From NCBI RefSeq assembly GCF_000428865.1, contig NZ_AUAT01000002.1, positions 60,468-124,467 on the forward strand: DNA of 64,000 bases, in the 5' to 3' direction. A program made the position numbers and the translations under genes. This document shows, in pieces, positions 46,197-55,128 of the stretch. Positions within the stretch are counted from its first letter, which is position 1; the number at the start of each line of letters is the position of its first letter. The DNA comes from Eremococcus coleocola DSM 15696. Lineage in GTDB: Bacteria > Bacillota > Bacilli > Lactobacillales > Aerococcaceae. The notes under the pieces are model-generated. The model ran no database searches. It saw only the letters and a program-made list of their open reading frames with translations, and was not told the DNA's origin.

Positions 46197-46261
46197 TCAT
46201 CATCTTATCATAATTTCACAACCAAAAGAATAAAAACGATTTTTTATCATAAAGATGATGA
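46197..46261. repeat. Inverted repeat in the fhs / 46.4-kb gene intergenic region
   Basis: TCATCATCTT (46197-46206) and AAGATGATGA (46252-46261) are perfect inverted arms; with flanks the match extends to about 17 of 18 bases, one base being inserted. It sits between two divergent genes in the 320-base gap 46109-46427 and could be an operator or a long stem. Other than this and the coding-like stretch after 46291, nothing is seen in the gap. Confidence 0.45.
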
Positions 46262-46427
46262 TAATAATTCCTTTTCTGTCCTTCACAGGGATGGCTGAGA
46301 CTATATTTATTATTCAAATCTAAACCAAGACCAAAGTGTTACAGTTAAATATCTCCTTCTCCATCCTGAATTACGACCTGAACCACAAGCTGATGGTTGG
46401 GGTTACTATCCAGAAGAATTCCGCGAT

Positions 46428-47108
46428 ATGGAAAGTGAATACCAAGCCCTAGCTAAGAAACATATTATTCCACTCAAAGAATTGGAAGACCACTTGGCTC
46501 AAATCGTCTTAGACTATGACCTTTGGGAATCACAGATGTACTTTAATGAGGATGGTAGTTTTGACGTCCGAGACGATGAAGGAAAAATTTACCACTTCTC
46601 ATATCTCACAGGTGAACGATTAGACCAAGAAGAAACCAATTCAGAAGAAGGAGAAGAAAAAGAAGAAAATAACCTGAATCTAGAAAAATGGGCCCAAGCC
46701 TATGGTATGGATCCAGAAGACCTCAATAATCGTTTGATTAAGATTGCTATTAAGTTTAATGTTCCTTTAGCCAAAATAGAACTTGAAGCTCAAAAAGTAG
46801 TCAGACTAAACAGTGATAGCAAGACTCTCCTGGTTTCCATCGAAAGTCTAGAAATCATTGAAACAGAAAAATCAGAAAAAGAGTCTGAAATGACAGGTAA
46901 TCCGACAATTCATTCTGACTCTGACCTAGCTGATGCTGGTGATCAAGGTGAGGAAACATTAGCTAAAGAAGATGAGGAGGAGGAGGAAGACCAAGAATTA
47001 AGTCAAGAATCAGATAATCAAAGTGAGCGTGAAACTGACGACTCTAATCAAGATTCTAACTTAGGTTCCTCTCTAGCTTCTGATAGTGATGTTCCTATCA
47101 GTGAATAG
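46428..47108 (+). CDS. Unrecognised acidic protein, possibly with a frameshifted 5' end
   Basis: 226 residues from ATG 46428; I do not recognise it. Residues about 1-75 and 85-145 are mixed helical, with KKHIIPLKELEDHLAQIVLD and LEKWAQAYGMDPEDLNNRLI. The last ~75 residues are a Glu/Asp/Ser-rich tail with EEEEEDQE. No signal peptide or membrane helix. The same frame stays open upstream to about 46300 and reads protein-like (SVTVKYLLLHPELRPEPQ, GWGYYPEEFRDM), with no start codon. An ATG at 46291 (MAETIF) is in another frame, so one indel near 46300 may have split the real start. No ribosome site precedes 46428. Confidence 0.5.
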   Translation: MESEYQALAKKHIIPLKELEDHLAQIVLDYDLWESQMYFNEDGSFDVRDDEGKIYHFSYLTGERLDQEETNSEEGEEKEENNLNLEKWAQAYGMDPEDLNNRLIKIAIKFNVPLAKIELEAQKVVRLNSDSKTLLVSIESLEIIETEKSEKESEMTGNPTIHSDSDLADAGDQGEETLAKEDEEEEEDQELSQESDNQSERETDDSNQDSNLGSSLASDSDVPISE

Positions 47109-47137
47109 GCTTCCTCCAGCCTCTTTTAACAAAAAAT

Positions 47138-47180
47138 TCCCACTTAAGCGGATTAAGATATAGCTTAAGTGGGATTTTTT
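47138..47180 (+). terminator. Bidirectional terminator between the acidic-protein gene and yitT
   Basis: TCCCACTTAAGC / GCTTAAGTGGGA 12-bp stem (47138-47174), T-run on the plus strand, and AATTTTTT on the minus strand. Confidence 0.9.
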
Positions 47181-47191
47181 TATTTAAGACT

Positions 47192-48088
47192 CTATAAGTA
47201 AAAACGTTTATTTTTATTAGTTGGATTAAAGAAAGTAAAACCTTGACCGATAACTTGTTGAACATCCGAAATGGTGACAAAAGCATGAGGGTCAACGCGG
47301 GAAATTAAGCGTTGAATCCGTACAAGTTGGTTACGATTCACAATCACATATAGTACATCCTTGTCTTTATGCGAATAATATCCATACGCTTTTAGCACCG
47401 TAATCCCACGATCGATCTTTTCAATAATTTCTTTGGCAATGGCATCTTTCTGGTCTGAAATAATTAACATGGACTTACGGCGGCTTAAGCCTTCAGCCAT
47501 AAAATCCAGAACATTGGTAGTGATATATTTCATGATTAAGGTAATAACCGTATTCTCTGCCCCAATAACAAAAGAAGACCCAAGAATGATTAAGGAATTA
47601 CACAAGAAAACACCAGCTGAAAACTGAAAGCCAAAAGAATTCTTCAACATAATCGCAATAATATCGGTTCCAGCTGTCGTTCCGTGACCTCGAACAATAA
47701 TCCCCATACCCGCTCCCATTAAGACCCCAGCAGCAATCGCTGAAATCAAGGCATTATCCGAAATAAAGACTGGCAAATGAACCCAGTTCATCATGGCTGA
47801 CATGGCAAAGAGACAATATATAGTAAAAATTAAGGTTCGTTTTTCTAGGTACTTCCACCCAATCGCAATTAAAATGGCATTTACAATAAAGTTGGTGGTC
47901 CCAGTCGCTATGTTAGTTATATAATAAACCACAATGGCGATCCCGGCTACGCCCCCATTCCCAAAATGATTGGGAATGACAAAAGAGTTCACTGCGATAG
48001 CATACAATAAGGACCCCAAAGTAACCATAAAAATGGAATAAGCAAGGTGTTGGGGGGACATCTTAATGTAGCTGAAAATTTTATTCAT
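47192..48088 (-). CDS. YitT family membrane protein (DUF161/DUF2179)
   Basis: 298 residues: five or six N-terminal membrane helices (about 15-195) with NHFGNGGVAGIAIVVYYI and RGHGTTAGTDIIAIML, then a cytosolic DUF2179 domain (about 205-290) with GITVLKAYGYYSHKDKDVLYV. YitT proteins are widespread in Firmicutes, function not established. The spacing from AAAGGA to the ATG is long (12 bases). A good promoter lies at 48130-48158. Confidence 0.88.
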   Translation of the reverse strand: MNKIFSYIKMSPQHLAYSIFMVTLGSLLYAIAVNSFVIPNHFGNGGVAGIAIVVYYITNIATGTTNFIVNAILIAIGWKYLEKRTLIFTIYCLFAMSAMMNWVHLPVFISDNALISAIAAGVLMGAGMGIIVRGHGTTAGTDIIAIMLKNSFGFQFSAGVFLCNSLIILGSSFVIGAENTVITLIMKYITTNVLDFMAEGLSRRKSMLIISDQKDAIAKEIIEKIDRGITVLKAYGYYSHKDKDVLYVIVNRNQLVRIQRLISRVDPHAFVTISDVQQVIGQGFTFFNPTNKNKRFYL

Positions 48089-48129
48089 CGTTTACATAAG
48101 TCCTTTCACAAAATAACTTACTTTCCCCT

Positions 48130-48158
48130 ATCATACTTAAAAGCCAGACACTTGTAAA
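48130..48158 (-). promoter_or_regulatory. Promoter of yitT
   Basis: TTTACA and TATGAT with a 17-base spacer on the minus strand, about 40 bases before the start codon. Confidence 0.65.
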
Positions 48159-48184
48159 CGGTATTTTTCTTGTCTAAGTTAATT

Positions 48185-48571
48185 CTAATCTGGATTTTTT
48201 AAATCGACTAATAGTATTCCTGAAAAGACCAAAATAATGCCAAACACCATTCGGAGGGTCAATAGCTCCTTAAAAAAATTGTCGCTAGGATGAGAGCCAC
48301 AATGGGATCCAGATAAGAGAACAAGGCCACCCAATGACTAGGGAGCTTGCCAATACTAGAAAAATATAAAACATAGGCAAAACCAGTGTGGATTAGACCT
48401 AGGATGAGGTCGCTGCCAAGCTAATAAGAGACCTAGGGCTAAAGCCCCTAAGATACCACGACCAAAAGCAATCACAGCTGACGAATATGGGATATACCGG
48501 GTTAAAATCCCAATGGTTCCAAAAATAACCATAGCCGTGATTAATTGACGTAGCCCTGTGCGTCTGGACAT
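48185..48571 (-). pseudogene. Remnant of a DMT/EamA-family transporter
   Basis: The N-terminal part, MSRRTGLRQLITAMVIFGTIGILTRYI...FGRGILGALALGLLLAWQ, is an EamA-type start. It is joined out of frame, near 48410, to the C-terminal half LGLIHTGFAYVLYFSSIGKLPSHWVALFSYLDPIVALILA; about 150 central residues are missing. A run of T near 48275 gives one more frameshift before KELLTLRMVFGIILVFSGILLVDLKNP. Stop at 48185-48187. At least two frame changes plus the deletion make it non-functional. A ribosome site AAAGGA remains before the ATG at 48571. Confidence 0.85.
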
Positions 48572-48653
48572 TTCTCTCATCCTTTTCTCATTTTTTCGTA
48601 TTATTGTAACAAATTTGCTAGCAAAGAACCACTTATTTCACCCCAAAAAGTAT

Positions 48654-48707
48654 AAAAAAACCTAGTTAAGGGATTGTCATTGATTTAGGACAATTTCCTT
48701 AACTAGG
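48654..48707 (-). terminator. Terminator of apeB
   Basis: CCTAGTTAAGG-AA-ATTGTC / GACAAT-CCCTTAACTAGG stem, then a run of T on the minus strand. Confidence 0.85.
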
Positions 48708-48733
48708 TTGTTATTATTTTTCAGTTGGTTACT

Positions 48734-50053
48734 TTAATCCATTTGGGCGTAATCAGCGGCTTCAATTTCAATATTAGAATTGAAATAAGTGGTCAAGGCT
48801 TCGATCATATATAAAGTATCCTTAGAACCCGCTGTCTCATAAGTTGAATGCATGGCTAATTGAGCCAAACCAATATCCAAGGCATGAACAGATACTTGAG
48901 TATTGGACAAGTTACCTAAAGTTGAACCACCTGGTGTATCAGACCGGTTGGCAAAATTTTGCACAGGCACTTGAGCTTTCTTACAAATTCGTTTGAAGAC
49001 GGCTTGGGAGAAGGCATCGGTGGTATATTTTTGATTGGCTGCTTCTTTGATAACAATCCCTTGATTCATAAAGGTCCGGTTTTGGTCATCTGTTTTTTCA
49101 ATGTGGTTAGGATGGGCTGCATGGGCATTATCAGCTGAAATCAAGAAGGACTTTGCTACCGCTTGGTGGTATTGGTCTAAGTCAAAGCCTAAAGCAGCAT
49201 TAATCCGTTTCAAGGTGTCGGCTAGGAAGGTCGACATGGCTCCTTGCTTGGTATTAGAACCCACTTCTTCATTATCAAAGTTACAGTATACATTAACTGC
49301 TTTAGGATTATCTCCAGCTAAGAAGCCCATCAAGGTTGAATAAGAACATTGGAGGTTATCTAACTTAGGTGAAGACACAAATTCATCTTTATACCCCCAG
49401 ATAGACGGTGCTTGGCGGTTAACCAAGAAGAGATCACGAGCCAAGATTTGGTCAGGATCGACACCTAATTCTTCAGCAATCATCTTATCAAAATCACCCT
49501 TTTTCAACTCACCCGCTGAAAATAAAGGTAAAAGATCAACTTGACGATTGTAATCATAACCAGAATTAATTTTGCGGTTAAAGTGGATGGCCACATTTGG
49601 AATAATCAAAAGGTCCTTGTCGATATACAATAATTTAGACACAGCCTTGTTGCCTTCTTCAACAAGAACCCGACCCGCAATGGATAAAGGCCGGTCAAAC
49701 CAAGTTGAATCAATCATGCCGCCATAAGCTTCTACATTTAAACGTAAATACTCGGCAGGGCCTTCTAATTCAGGCACGGATTTAATTTTAAAGGTTGGAG
49801 AATCACCGTGAGCGGCAGACATTTGAAAGTGGTAGTCAGATAAGTCGGACCCGATTTGGAAAGCAATAATAGAAGAATCATTTCGCTTGGTATAGTAATG
49901 GCCGTCCTTTTCTAGCTGCCAAGTACTTGATTCTGATAAATAAGTATAACCAGCTTCTTCTAAACGCTTAGCAATCGATTGGTTGGAATGGAACATAGAG
50001 GGAGACTCTTGGATAAATTGGACGAGGTCCTTTGAAACTTCTATATGATTCAT
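48734..50053 (-). CDS. apeB: M18 family aminopeptidase
   Basis: 439-residue cytosolic dodecameric zinc aminopeptidase favouring acidic or neutral N-terminal residues. Metal and catalytic residues lie in SAAHGDSPTFKIK (about 79), NCNFDNEEVGSNTKQGAMS (Glu pair, about 262), SADNAHAAHPNH (about 310) and ANRSDTPGGSTLGN (about 382). Starts 12 bases after a HAD phosphatase gene, so they share a transcript ended at 48654-48707. Confidence 0.92.
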   Translation of the reverse strand: MNHIEVSKDLVQFIQESPSMFHSNQSIAKRLEEAGYTYLSESSTWQLEKDGHYYTKRNDSSIIAFQIGSDLSDYHFQMSAAHGDSPTFKIKSVPELEGPAEYLRLNVEAYGGMIDSTWFDRPLSIAGRVLVEEGNKAVSKLLYIDKDLLIIPNVAIHFNRKINSGYDYNRQVDLLPLFSAGELKKGDFDKMIAEELGVDPDQILARDLFLVNRQAPSIWGYKDEFVSSPKLDNLQCSYSTLMGFLAGDNPKAVNVYCNFDNEEVGSNTKQGAMSTFLADTLKRINAALGFDLDQYHQAVAKSFLISADNAHAAHPNHIEKTDDQNRTFMNQGIVIKEAANQKYTTDAFSQAVFKRICKKAQVPVQNFANRSDTPGGSTLGNLSNTQVSVHALDIGLAQLAMHSTYETAGSKDTLYMIEALTTYFNSNIEIEAADYAQMD

Positions 50054-50065
50054 AGTAAAACTCCT

Positions 50066-50776
50066 TTATTGATTTAATTGCTGTAAAAGTGACGGTAATT
50101 GATTTAAATGCTGGATTTGATGATCGACTTGACGAGGATTTTGGTCTACTATTCCTTGAGGATGATACCAGACCGTTGTAATACCGGCATTGCGGCCTCC
50201 TTGCATATCCGACGATAAACTATCGCCAATGATTAAGGTTTGATCTAGACTAAATTCCTTATCTTGAGCCTGAATCTGGTCAAAAACGTAATCAAAATAA
50301 GCTCGGTCTGGCTTAAAAGATCCTACTTCTTGGGACAAAAAAATGTCTTGGAAATACTGTGTCAAACCTGCTGCGGTTAATCGCTTAGTCTGAATATAAG
50401 TAATTCCATTAGAAGTAATATAGAGGGGGTAATCCTTTTGAAGTTGGTTTAAGAGTTCTAGGGCCCCATCCATATAGTAGACCTCTTGGGCCAAGTGGTC
50501 AGCATACACCCAGCGGGCCTTTCTCGGGTCTAAGTCAGGTCTATCAATGGCTTTAAAGAAATCCGAAAACCGACGGTCTTGCAGACTTTCTAAGTCAATC
50601 TTGCCCTGTTCAAAGAGTGCCCACATGGCTTGATTAGCAGTTAGATAGGCCTGCTCATTGGTCGGACTGGCTTCAATCTGATAATCATTAAAAGTTGCCA
50701 GCAAGGCCTGGTGCTCTGAAGTATGGAAGTCCAAGAGGGTATTATCTAAATCAAAAAGTAAATACTTATAATTCAA
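50066..50776 (-). CDS. HAD phosphatase, YjjG-like 5'-nucleotidase family
   Basis: 236-residue haloacid dehalogenase hydrolase. Motif I LFDLDNTLLDF (catalytic Asp near residue 8), motif II TSNGITYIQ (about 110), Lys in FKPDRAYFDYVF and motif IV GDSLSSDMQGGRNAGI (about 188). The sequence resembles YjjG, which removes phosphate from noncanonical pyrimidine nucleotides. I choose the TTG at 50776 (MNYKYLLFDLD, nine bases after AAAGG) since the ATG three codons earlier touches the ribosome site. Co-transcribed with apeB; TGGTATAGT lies upstream at 50824-50832. Confidence 0.8.
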   Translation of the reverse strand: MNYKYLLFDLDNTLLDFHTSEHQALLATFNDYQIEASPTNEQAYLTANQAMWALFEQGKIDLESLQDRRFSDFFKAIDRPDLDPRKARWVYADHLAQEVYYMDGALELLNQLQKDYPLYITSNGITYIQTKRLTAAGLTQYFQDIFLSQEVGSFKPDRAYFDYVFDQIQAQDKEFSLDQTLIIGDSLSSDMQGGRNAGITTVWYHPQGIVDQNPRQVDHQIQHLNQLPSLLQQLNQ

Positions 50777-50845
50777 AGCTAGCATCCTTTCCAAAATCAG
50801 CCTAACCATGAGTTACTAAGTTTACTATACCATAAAATAATAAAG

Positions 50846-50864
50846 AGAATTAGCTAACCAATTC
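50846..50864 (-). terminator. Terminator after the ArsR-type regulator
   Basis: AGAATTGG-TTAG-CTAATTCT hairpin, followed on the minus strand by CTTTATTATTTT. A T-run also follows on the plus strand. Confidence 0.55.
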
Positions 50865-50869
50865 TTTTT

Positions 50870-51193
50870 TTACTCTAGATGTGGCGTTTCCTGCAATGCT
50901 TGCAGCTGAGCTAAGCTTTCATACCTCTCTTTCATCACTGGCATAATGCAGTCGAAATTCATCCTATAAAAACGGTGTACTCCTTGTTTTCTAACAAGGA
51001 GCACCTCAGCCTGCGTCATCAATTTAAGATGATGAGAAATTGGAGGCCGAGACAATTCAGATTTCTCAGTAATACTGTTAACGTTCAGCTCCTTATTTTC
51101 CAAAATCATCAAAAGAATGGCCTGACGCTGCTCATCACGTAAAACATCAAGCAAGGGAGTAGCTTCTTGCAAAAGTTTCGCTAAATTATTCAT
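50870..51193 (-). CDS. ArsR-family winged-helix transcriptional regulator
   Basis: 107 residues, one winged helix-turn-helix: DVLRDEQRQAILLMILENKELNVNSITEKSELSRPPISHHLKLMTQAEVLLVRKQGVHRFYRM. The recognition helix is SRPPISHHLKLM (about 48-59). There is no ArsR metal motif (ELCVCDL) and only one Cys, so it is unlikely to sense metal in the classical way. A GTTACA-GTGTAAC-like palindrome (51380-51392) lies 190 bases upstream. The target is unknown; the remnant of an OYE gene lies directly upstream. Confidence 0.85.
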   Translation of the reverse strand: MNNLAKLLQEATPLLDVLRDEQRQAILLMILENKELNVNSITEKSELSRPPISHHLKLMTQAEVLLVRKQGVHRFYRMNFDCIMPVMKERYESLAQLQALQETPHLE

Positions 51194-51379
51194 CTTGGCT
51201 CCTGTACTTATTTGAAAATGCTGTCATCGTAATATTAGTCCCTTAGCAATTGAAACAAGGTCATACATTGCGAGGCATTCATTTTCTAGTCGCTACCAAG
51301 AGAGGTCCCTGTTCAATCTCTCCATTATACTATTTTTTATGAATTATCTCTAATCAATCCTCTATCCTTCTTTACTTAA

Positions 51380-51392
51380 GTTACAGTGTAAC
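51380..51392. promoter_or_regulatory. Operator-like palindrome
   Basis: GTTACAGTGTAAC, a perfect 6-1-6 palindrome apart from the centre, in the gap between the OYE remnant and the ArsR gene. A TATAAT on the minus strand lies at 51324-51329. No bound regulator can be named. Confidence 0.35.
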
Positions 51393-51440
51393 ATCAAAAA
51401 TTTTAGCGACTATAGCCAATCTTATCATAAGTTCGTGGTA

Positions 51441-51880
51441 TTATTTAGCACGTCGTGCTGCTGGTCCGTGCATAGACAAGGCATAAGCAATCGCTGACCA
51501 AGCATTGATATGAATTTTAACCGGTTTATTCTGTCCCAATCTGACAATCTGTTGCTCATAGTAGCTCAATCCAATGAAACTTCCCAATTCCTTGTCTAAT
51601 TTCTTAAGGCCTGTCGTTAATCGAGGTAAGGTCATTGTCTTTAACTAAGTTCGGGTTAAGGACAAAGGGTCTAGCCATGCCAATCATGGCTCTACTGCCT
51701 TCCTCAATTGCTTGTTCCATGCTAGCTTGACTTCGAAAATCACCTGTCACCACAATAGGTCAGTCAATCTGGGCTTGAACCCGACTAGCAAAATCAATAA
51801 AGAAGGGTTTCACATTCTCATCCGCTAAAAAGACGGACTTCTCATAGTTCCCGCCAAATTGCCCTAGCTTAGCATAAATG
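51441..51880 (-). pseudogene. Remnant of an Old Yellow Enzyme-type NADH:flavin oxidoreductase
   Basis: Only the C-terminal part survives. Frame one reads LGQFGGNYEKSVFLADENVKPFFIDFASRVQAQID, then an in-frame TGA, then PIVVTGDFRSQASMEQAIEEGSRAMIGMARPFVLNPNLV. This is the IVVTGgfrs...AD.vgmARPfl.nP block of the OYE family. After a frame change near 51635 comes PRLTTGLKKLDKELGSFIGLSYYEQQ, ending in ARRAK. The N-terminal barrel is missing. The stop codon and the frameshift make the gene dead. Confidence 0.8.
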
Positions 51881-51943
51881 GGATACCTTACCCCTGACCA
51901 CCAAACGATTTTTAACCTATATAATTGAAAACGTAGAAAAATA

Positions 51944-52045
51944 AAAAATCAGGCCACAATATCTACAGGTATATGCTCTTAACAGTTAAATTAATGGATC
52001 TAGCCGTAATGAGATAGACAGTTTTGATAAAGTGTCCTGATTTTT
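51944..52045 (-). terminator. Long stem-type terminator of the acetyltransferase gene
   Basis: AAAAATCAGG-A-CAC (right arm, 52036-52045) pairs with GTG-G-CCTGATTTTT (left arm, 51944-51954) across ~80 bases, followed by TTATTTT on the minus strand. Arms are good, but the long loop leaves the function uncertain. Confidence 0.5.
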
Positions 52046-52069
52046 AATTATTTTTACATCAAAATTTAC

Positions 52070-52651
52070 TTAATTCATCAATAAATCGGTTTGCTCAATT
52101 GTTTTTACAATTTTTGCAGGAACGCCTGCTGCAAGACTGTTTTTAGGAATATCTTGAGTTACCACAGACCCTGCCGCAATCACAGAGCCAGACCCAATGG
52201 TCACGCCGGGCATGACCGAAACATTAGCACCAAACCAGACATTGTCACCGACTGTAATCGGACGGGCTTGTTCCAAACCTTGGTTACGCCGATCAGCATT
52301 TAAGGGATGACTCGCTGTATAGAAACCCGTAAAGGGACCCACAAAGACATGGTTACCAAGTCGAATCGGCGCCCCATCCATAAAATAACAAGAACTATTA
52401 ACGAAACAATCATGGCCAAAGGAAATATTATAACCATAATCACAAATAAAGGGGCTGACAATGTCTAAACTGGGATAGTCTTGGCCTAATAATTCTGTCA
52501 GTACCGCTTTACGAGCTTCTACTTGACTGGGTTTCAATTGATTTAAGTCAAAACACAGATCTTGGGCTTTGCGCCGTGCCGCAATTAATTCTTGGTCGTA
52601 ATTGGCGTCATACCAATCACCAGCCAGCATTTTCTCTTTTTCACTCGGCAT
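52070..52651 (-). CDS. Maltose/galactoside O-acetyltransferase family protein
   Basis: 193 residues of left-handed beta-helix hexapeptide repeats. The N-terminal cap [22 protein letters not shown] is typical of LacA/Maa enzymes, and the catalytic His lies in [16 protein letters not shown] (about 115). Repeats run through [39 protein letters not shown]. Acetyl-CoA donates to sugar hydroxyls; the true acceptor is unknown. AGGAGTGATT-like sites lie before the ATG. The flanking genes are remnants, so it is a survivor in a decaying region. Confidence 0.88.
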   Translation of the reverse strand: MPSEKEKMLAGDWYDANYDQELIAARRKAQDLCFDLNQLKPSQVEARKAVLTELLGQDYPSLDIVSPFICDYGYNISFGHDCFVNSSCYFMDGAPIRLGNHVFVGPFTGFYTASHPLNADRRNQGLEQARPITVGDNVWFGANVSVMPGVTIGSGSVIAAGSVVTQDIPKNSLAAGVPAKIVKTIEQTDLLMN

Positions 52652-52709
52652 TCAATCACTCCTTTTTACCAGTATAGCATAGCTAATGGTCTACCTTAAT
52701 CCACTTGTA

Positions 52710-53228
52710 ACATTCTTATATCAAATTCAATATTTTCCCTGGCAGCCAGGGCGAAATTCACCAACGCCTAGAAAATGGTAAAAGCGATATCGCTTTTACC
52801 TCTAAGTACGGCTCAGACGATTTTGAATATAATCCTATTCTTAAAGACGAGTTGGTTGCGGTTCTCCCCTTGGACCATCCTCTGGCCAAAGATATTTCTG
52901 TACCGATTGCAAATATTCAGGACTACACCTATATCTGCTCTGGAGAAAAAATCGATTTTGAAATCGGTGATATTCTCAAAAGTCAACATATTAAACCGAT
53001 ACAGACCTTGAAATATTTGATGAGATGTTCGCCCTTCACCTGATTGAAGCTGGTTTTGGAATAACCATCTGTTCCAAATTTTTCCTTGACTCCATCCCCA
53101 ACCATGCTCGGATCGCAATTCGACCATTTAGTGAACATTTTTACCGGTCGATCATGATCGCCCAAAATAAAGACCGCTACAATTCAGCAGTCTCAGAGCT
53201 ATTCCGGCAATTCTGCTTCGAATGGTAG
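52710..53228 (+). pseudogene. Remnant of a LysR-family regulator (effector domain only)
   Basis: The plus strand reads IKFNIFPGSQGEIHQRLENGKSDIAFTSKYG, then FEYNPILKDELVAVLPLDHPLAKDISVPIANIQDYTYICSGEKIDF, the effector-binding half of a LysR regulator. Near 53018 the frame changes, from TLKYL(MRCSPFT stop) to DEMFALHLIEAGFGITICSKFF, ending in LFRQFCFEW and TAG at 53226. The DNA-binding helix-turn-helix half and the start are absent. Short reading frames in the other strand here are spurious. Confidence 0.85.
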
Positions 53229-53262
53229 CATAAAAATGTTGAGAATTTAAATTAAAATTGAC

Positions 53263-53307
53263 AAAAAAACCTCCAGCCAATCGCAGACCTGCGATTAAAA
53301 CTGGAGG
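53263..53307 (-). terminator. Terminator of the DUF1002 operon
   Basis: CCTCCAG...CTGGAGG arms (53270-53307) around an inner ATCGCAG-GT-CTGCGAT hairpin, then seven T on the minus strand. Confidence 0.9.
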
Positions 53308-53339
53308 GATTATTAAATTCCACCTAAAAAACTATTTAC

Positions 53340-55106
53340 TTATTCTTGGCCTTCGGGAGCTAGGGCTTCTTGAACCACTTCGATGGTTCCATCATTGTGG
53401 ACATGATAAACACCGGCAGACCTTTGATCATCATCGAAAATAATTGAAATAATCCAAGAACCATCAGTTTCATCTTGACTAGCCACATCTAAAGATACAC
53501 CTGTTAGACCTGTTTGATTAAGGACCGCAGTTAAGGCTTGATCTTGGCTAAGCGCCTGACTTTGGCCACTTTCTTGACTTTCGTCTTCGCTAGACTCACT
53601 GCTTTGACTATCATCACTGGCCGCTGAATCTGACTCAGGCAATTCGGGTACAGGTAACAATTCAAAGTGATTTTCTAAAGCAACCCCATTAATCATTTTG
53701 CCAGAGGTAATGCTTTCAAGTGCGCCTGCACTTAAGCCATTTAAATTCTGTAAAATAGTGACTTCCTTACTTTCCTTATTCACGCTGAAACGGTTGAAGA
53801 CATTATCTTCATTTAATTTTTCCACTAAATAAGGATAAGCCATGTAAGTATTGACTTGATCATCAGAATTCAAATCATCAAAATCATAGTCCAAACTTTG
53901 CGGCATATAGCCAGAAGTCAAACCAATGAGCATAATATCATTGTAAGATGCTGGATCTTCAATCTTCAAACGATTGACCTCAGCTAACCCAGCCAAGAGT
54001 TTATCCTTGAGACTTGCCCCCACTTCTTCACCAGCAGCCATACGAGCTTCCACATAAGTGGTCCGAATTTGATTGAGGGCCGCTTTTTCATCAGCGTTTA
54101 AGTCAGGCTTCATGGCTTCAATAATAAAGGTATCATTATATACATTAGAATCTGCAATGCTACCGTCATTGATAGCTGCCATTAGGGCATCGGCTGTCGC
54201 TTGGATAACTGGATGATACTTATTGGTATCTGAAAAATCAGGATTACCCTTGGCTTGAATTTCTTCAAGACTTTGGCTAGCTTCCGCTGGCATTTCTTCC
54301 AGAATTGATTGCCAGTCCCCAGCCAGGTTCACATCTAATTGTTGAACGGTATCTTTATTCTTGGCTGTTTCAGTTTGAGCATATTCCTTTAAGAGACCAA
54401 TGATATTTTCTTTATCAGCATCGTCCATTTGTATTTGTTTATCGGCTAATAATTTATCAACTAAGGCATTCACATCAAGATCTTTACCGTCTACCAAGTT
54501 AACCGTAATTTCTTGTTTCAGTTGGGTAATGACTTGGTTAATTTCTACATTAGATATTTGGGTATTAGCTTGAACATTTTGAATGACTTGGATTTCTTTT
54601 TCAGCGACTTTAACCGAAGCTTGGTCTAACTTGGCTCCAGTGGCTTCCATTAAAGCATAAACTCCAGCTAAAGCCCCTTCCCCGGTAACGGGCTGAATGG
54701 TCGCAATCCGGACTAAGACATCCTTGGCCCCCGCCGTAATAGCAGCATTCTGATAGGTATCACGACTAACCTTTTGGATATTTTCAGGGGTTACGATTTC
54801 AACTCTGACACCAGATCCAGGAGCTTGGGGCATAATATAAGCTGATGAAAAAACCTGGGTAGCTTCATTAGAACCGTCTTGCAAATATTTATTGATGGTC
54901 GGTCCGTCCACATAAAGAATATTATCAGCGGGTGCAGCACTTGCCCCTAGAATTCCTTTGGTTTGTTCTTGAGCGGTTGGATCGAGCGAAGCTCCTAAAG
55001 AAACAATGGGTTGTCCCGCTTGTTGATTAGAGATGGCATCCACGGGAACAAATTGTCCAAATAACAAAGACGCAGCAATAACAAGACTAAATTTTTTTGC
55101 TTGCAT
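53340..55106 (-). CDS. Secreted DUF1002 domain protein, long form
   Basis: 588 residues. A signal peptide (about 1-24, ending PVDAIS) precedes a DUF1002 domain (about 40-240, with VEIVTPENIQKVSRDTYQNAAITAGAKDV and GEGALAGVYALME). A middle region of about 200 residues is helical and includes NQIRTTYVEARMAAGEEVG and SASSESEDESQESGQ-like low-complexity sequence. The C-terminal ~70 residues (TAVLNQTGLTGVSLDVASQ...SIIFDDDQ...GVYHVHNDGTIEVVQE) look like a PepSY-type domain. DUF1002 (YpuA-like) proteins are exported and of unknown function. AAGGGG precedes the ATG. 22 bases downstream of its paralogue. Confidence 0.82.
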   Translation of the reverse strand: MQAKKFSLVIAASLLFGQFVPVDAISNQQAGQPIVSLGASLDPTAQEQTKGILGASAAPADNILYVDGPTINKYLQDGSNEATQVFSSAYIMPQAPGSGVRVEIVTPENIQKVSRDTYQNAAITAGAKDVLVRIATIQPVTGEGALAGVYALMEATGAKLDQASVKVAEKEIQVIQNVQANTQISNVEINQVITQLKQEITVNLVDGKDLDVNALVDKLLADKQIQMDDADKENIIGLLKEYAQTETAKNKDTVQQLDVNLAGDWQSILEEMPAEASQSLEEIQAKGNPDFSDTNKYHPVIQATADALMAAINDGSIADSNVYNDTFIIEAMKPDLNADEKAALNQIRTTYVEARMAAGEEVGASLKDKLLAGLAEVNRLKIEDPASYNDIMLIGLTSGYMPQSLDYDFDDLNSDDQVNTYMAYPYLVEKLNEDNVFNRFSVNKESKEVTILQNLNGLSAGALESITSGKMINGVALENHFELLPVPELPESDSAASDDSQSSESSEDESQESGQSQALSQDQALTAVLNQTGLTGVSLDVASQDETDGSWIISIIFDDDQRSAGVYHVHNDGTIEVVQEALAPEGQE

Positions 55107-55128
55107 AGGAATTCCCCTTTTCTATCAA

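Noticed and set aside
46109..46430. ZTP-type riboswitch upstream of fhs
   Set aside because: The conserved GGGC and CCGCC-type blocks and pseudoknot are not seen in the minus-strand sequence.
50870..51193. Metal-sensing ArsR
   Set aside because: The ELCVCDL metal motif is absent and only one Cys is present.
52813..53127. Minus-strand frame 52813-53127
   Set aside because: Antisense to the LysR remnant; the plus strand gives a recognisable effector domain.
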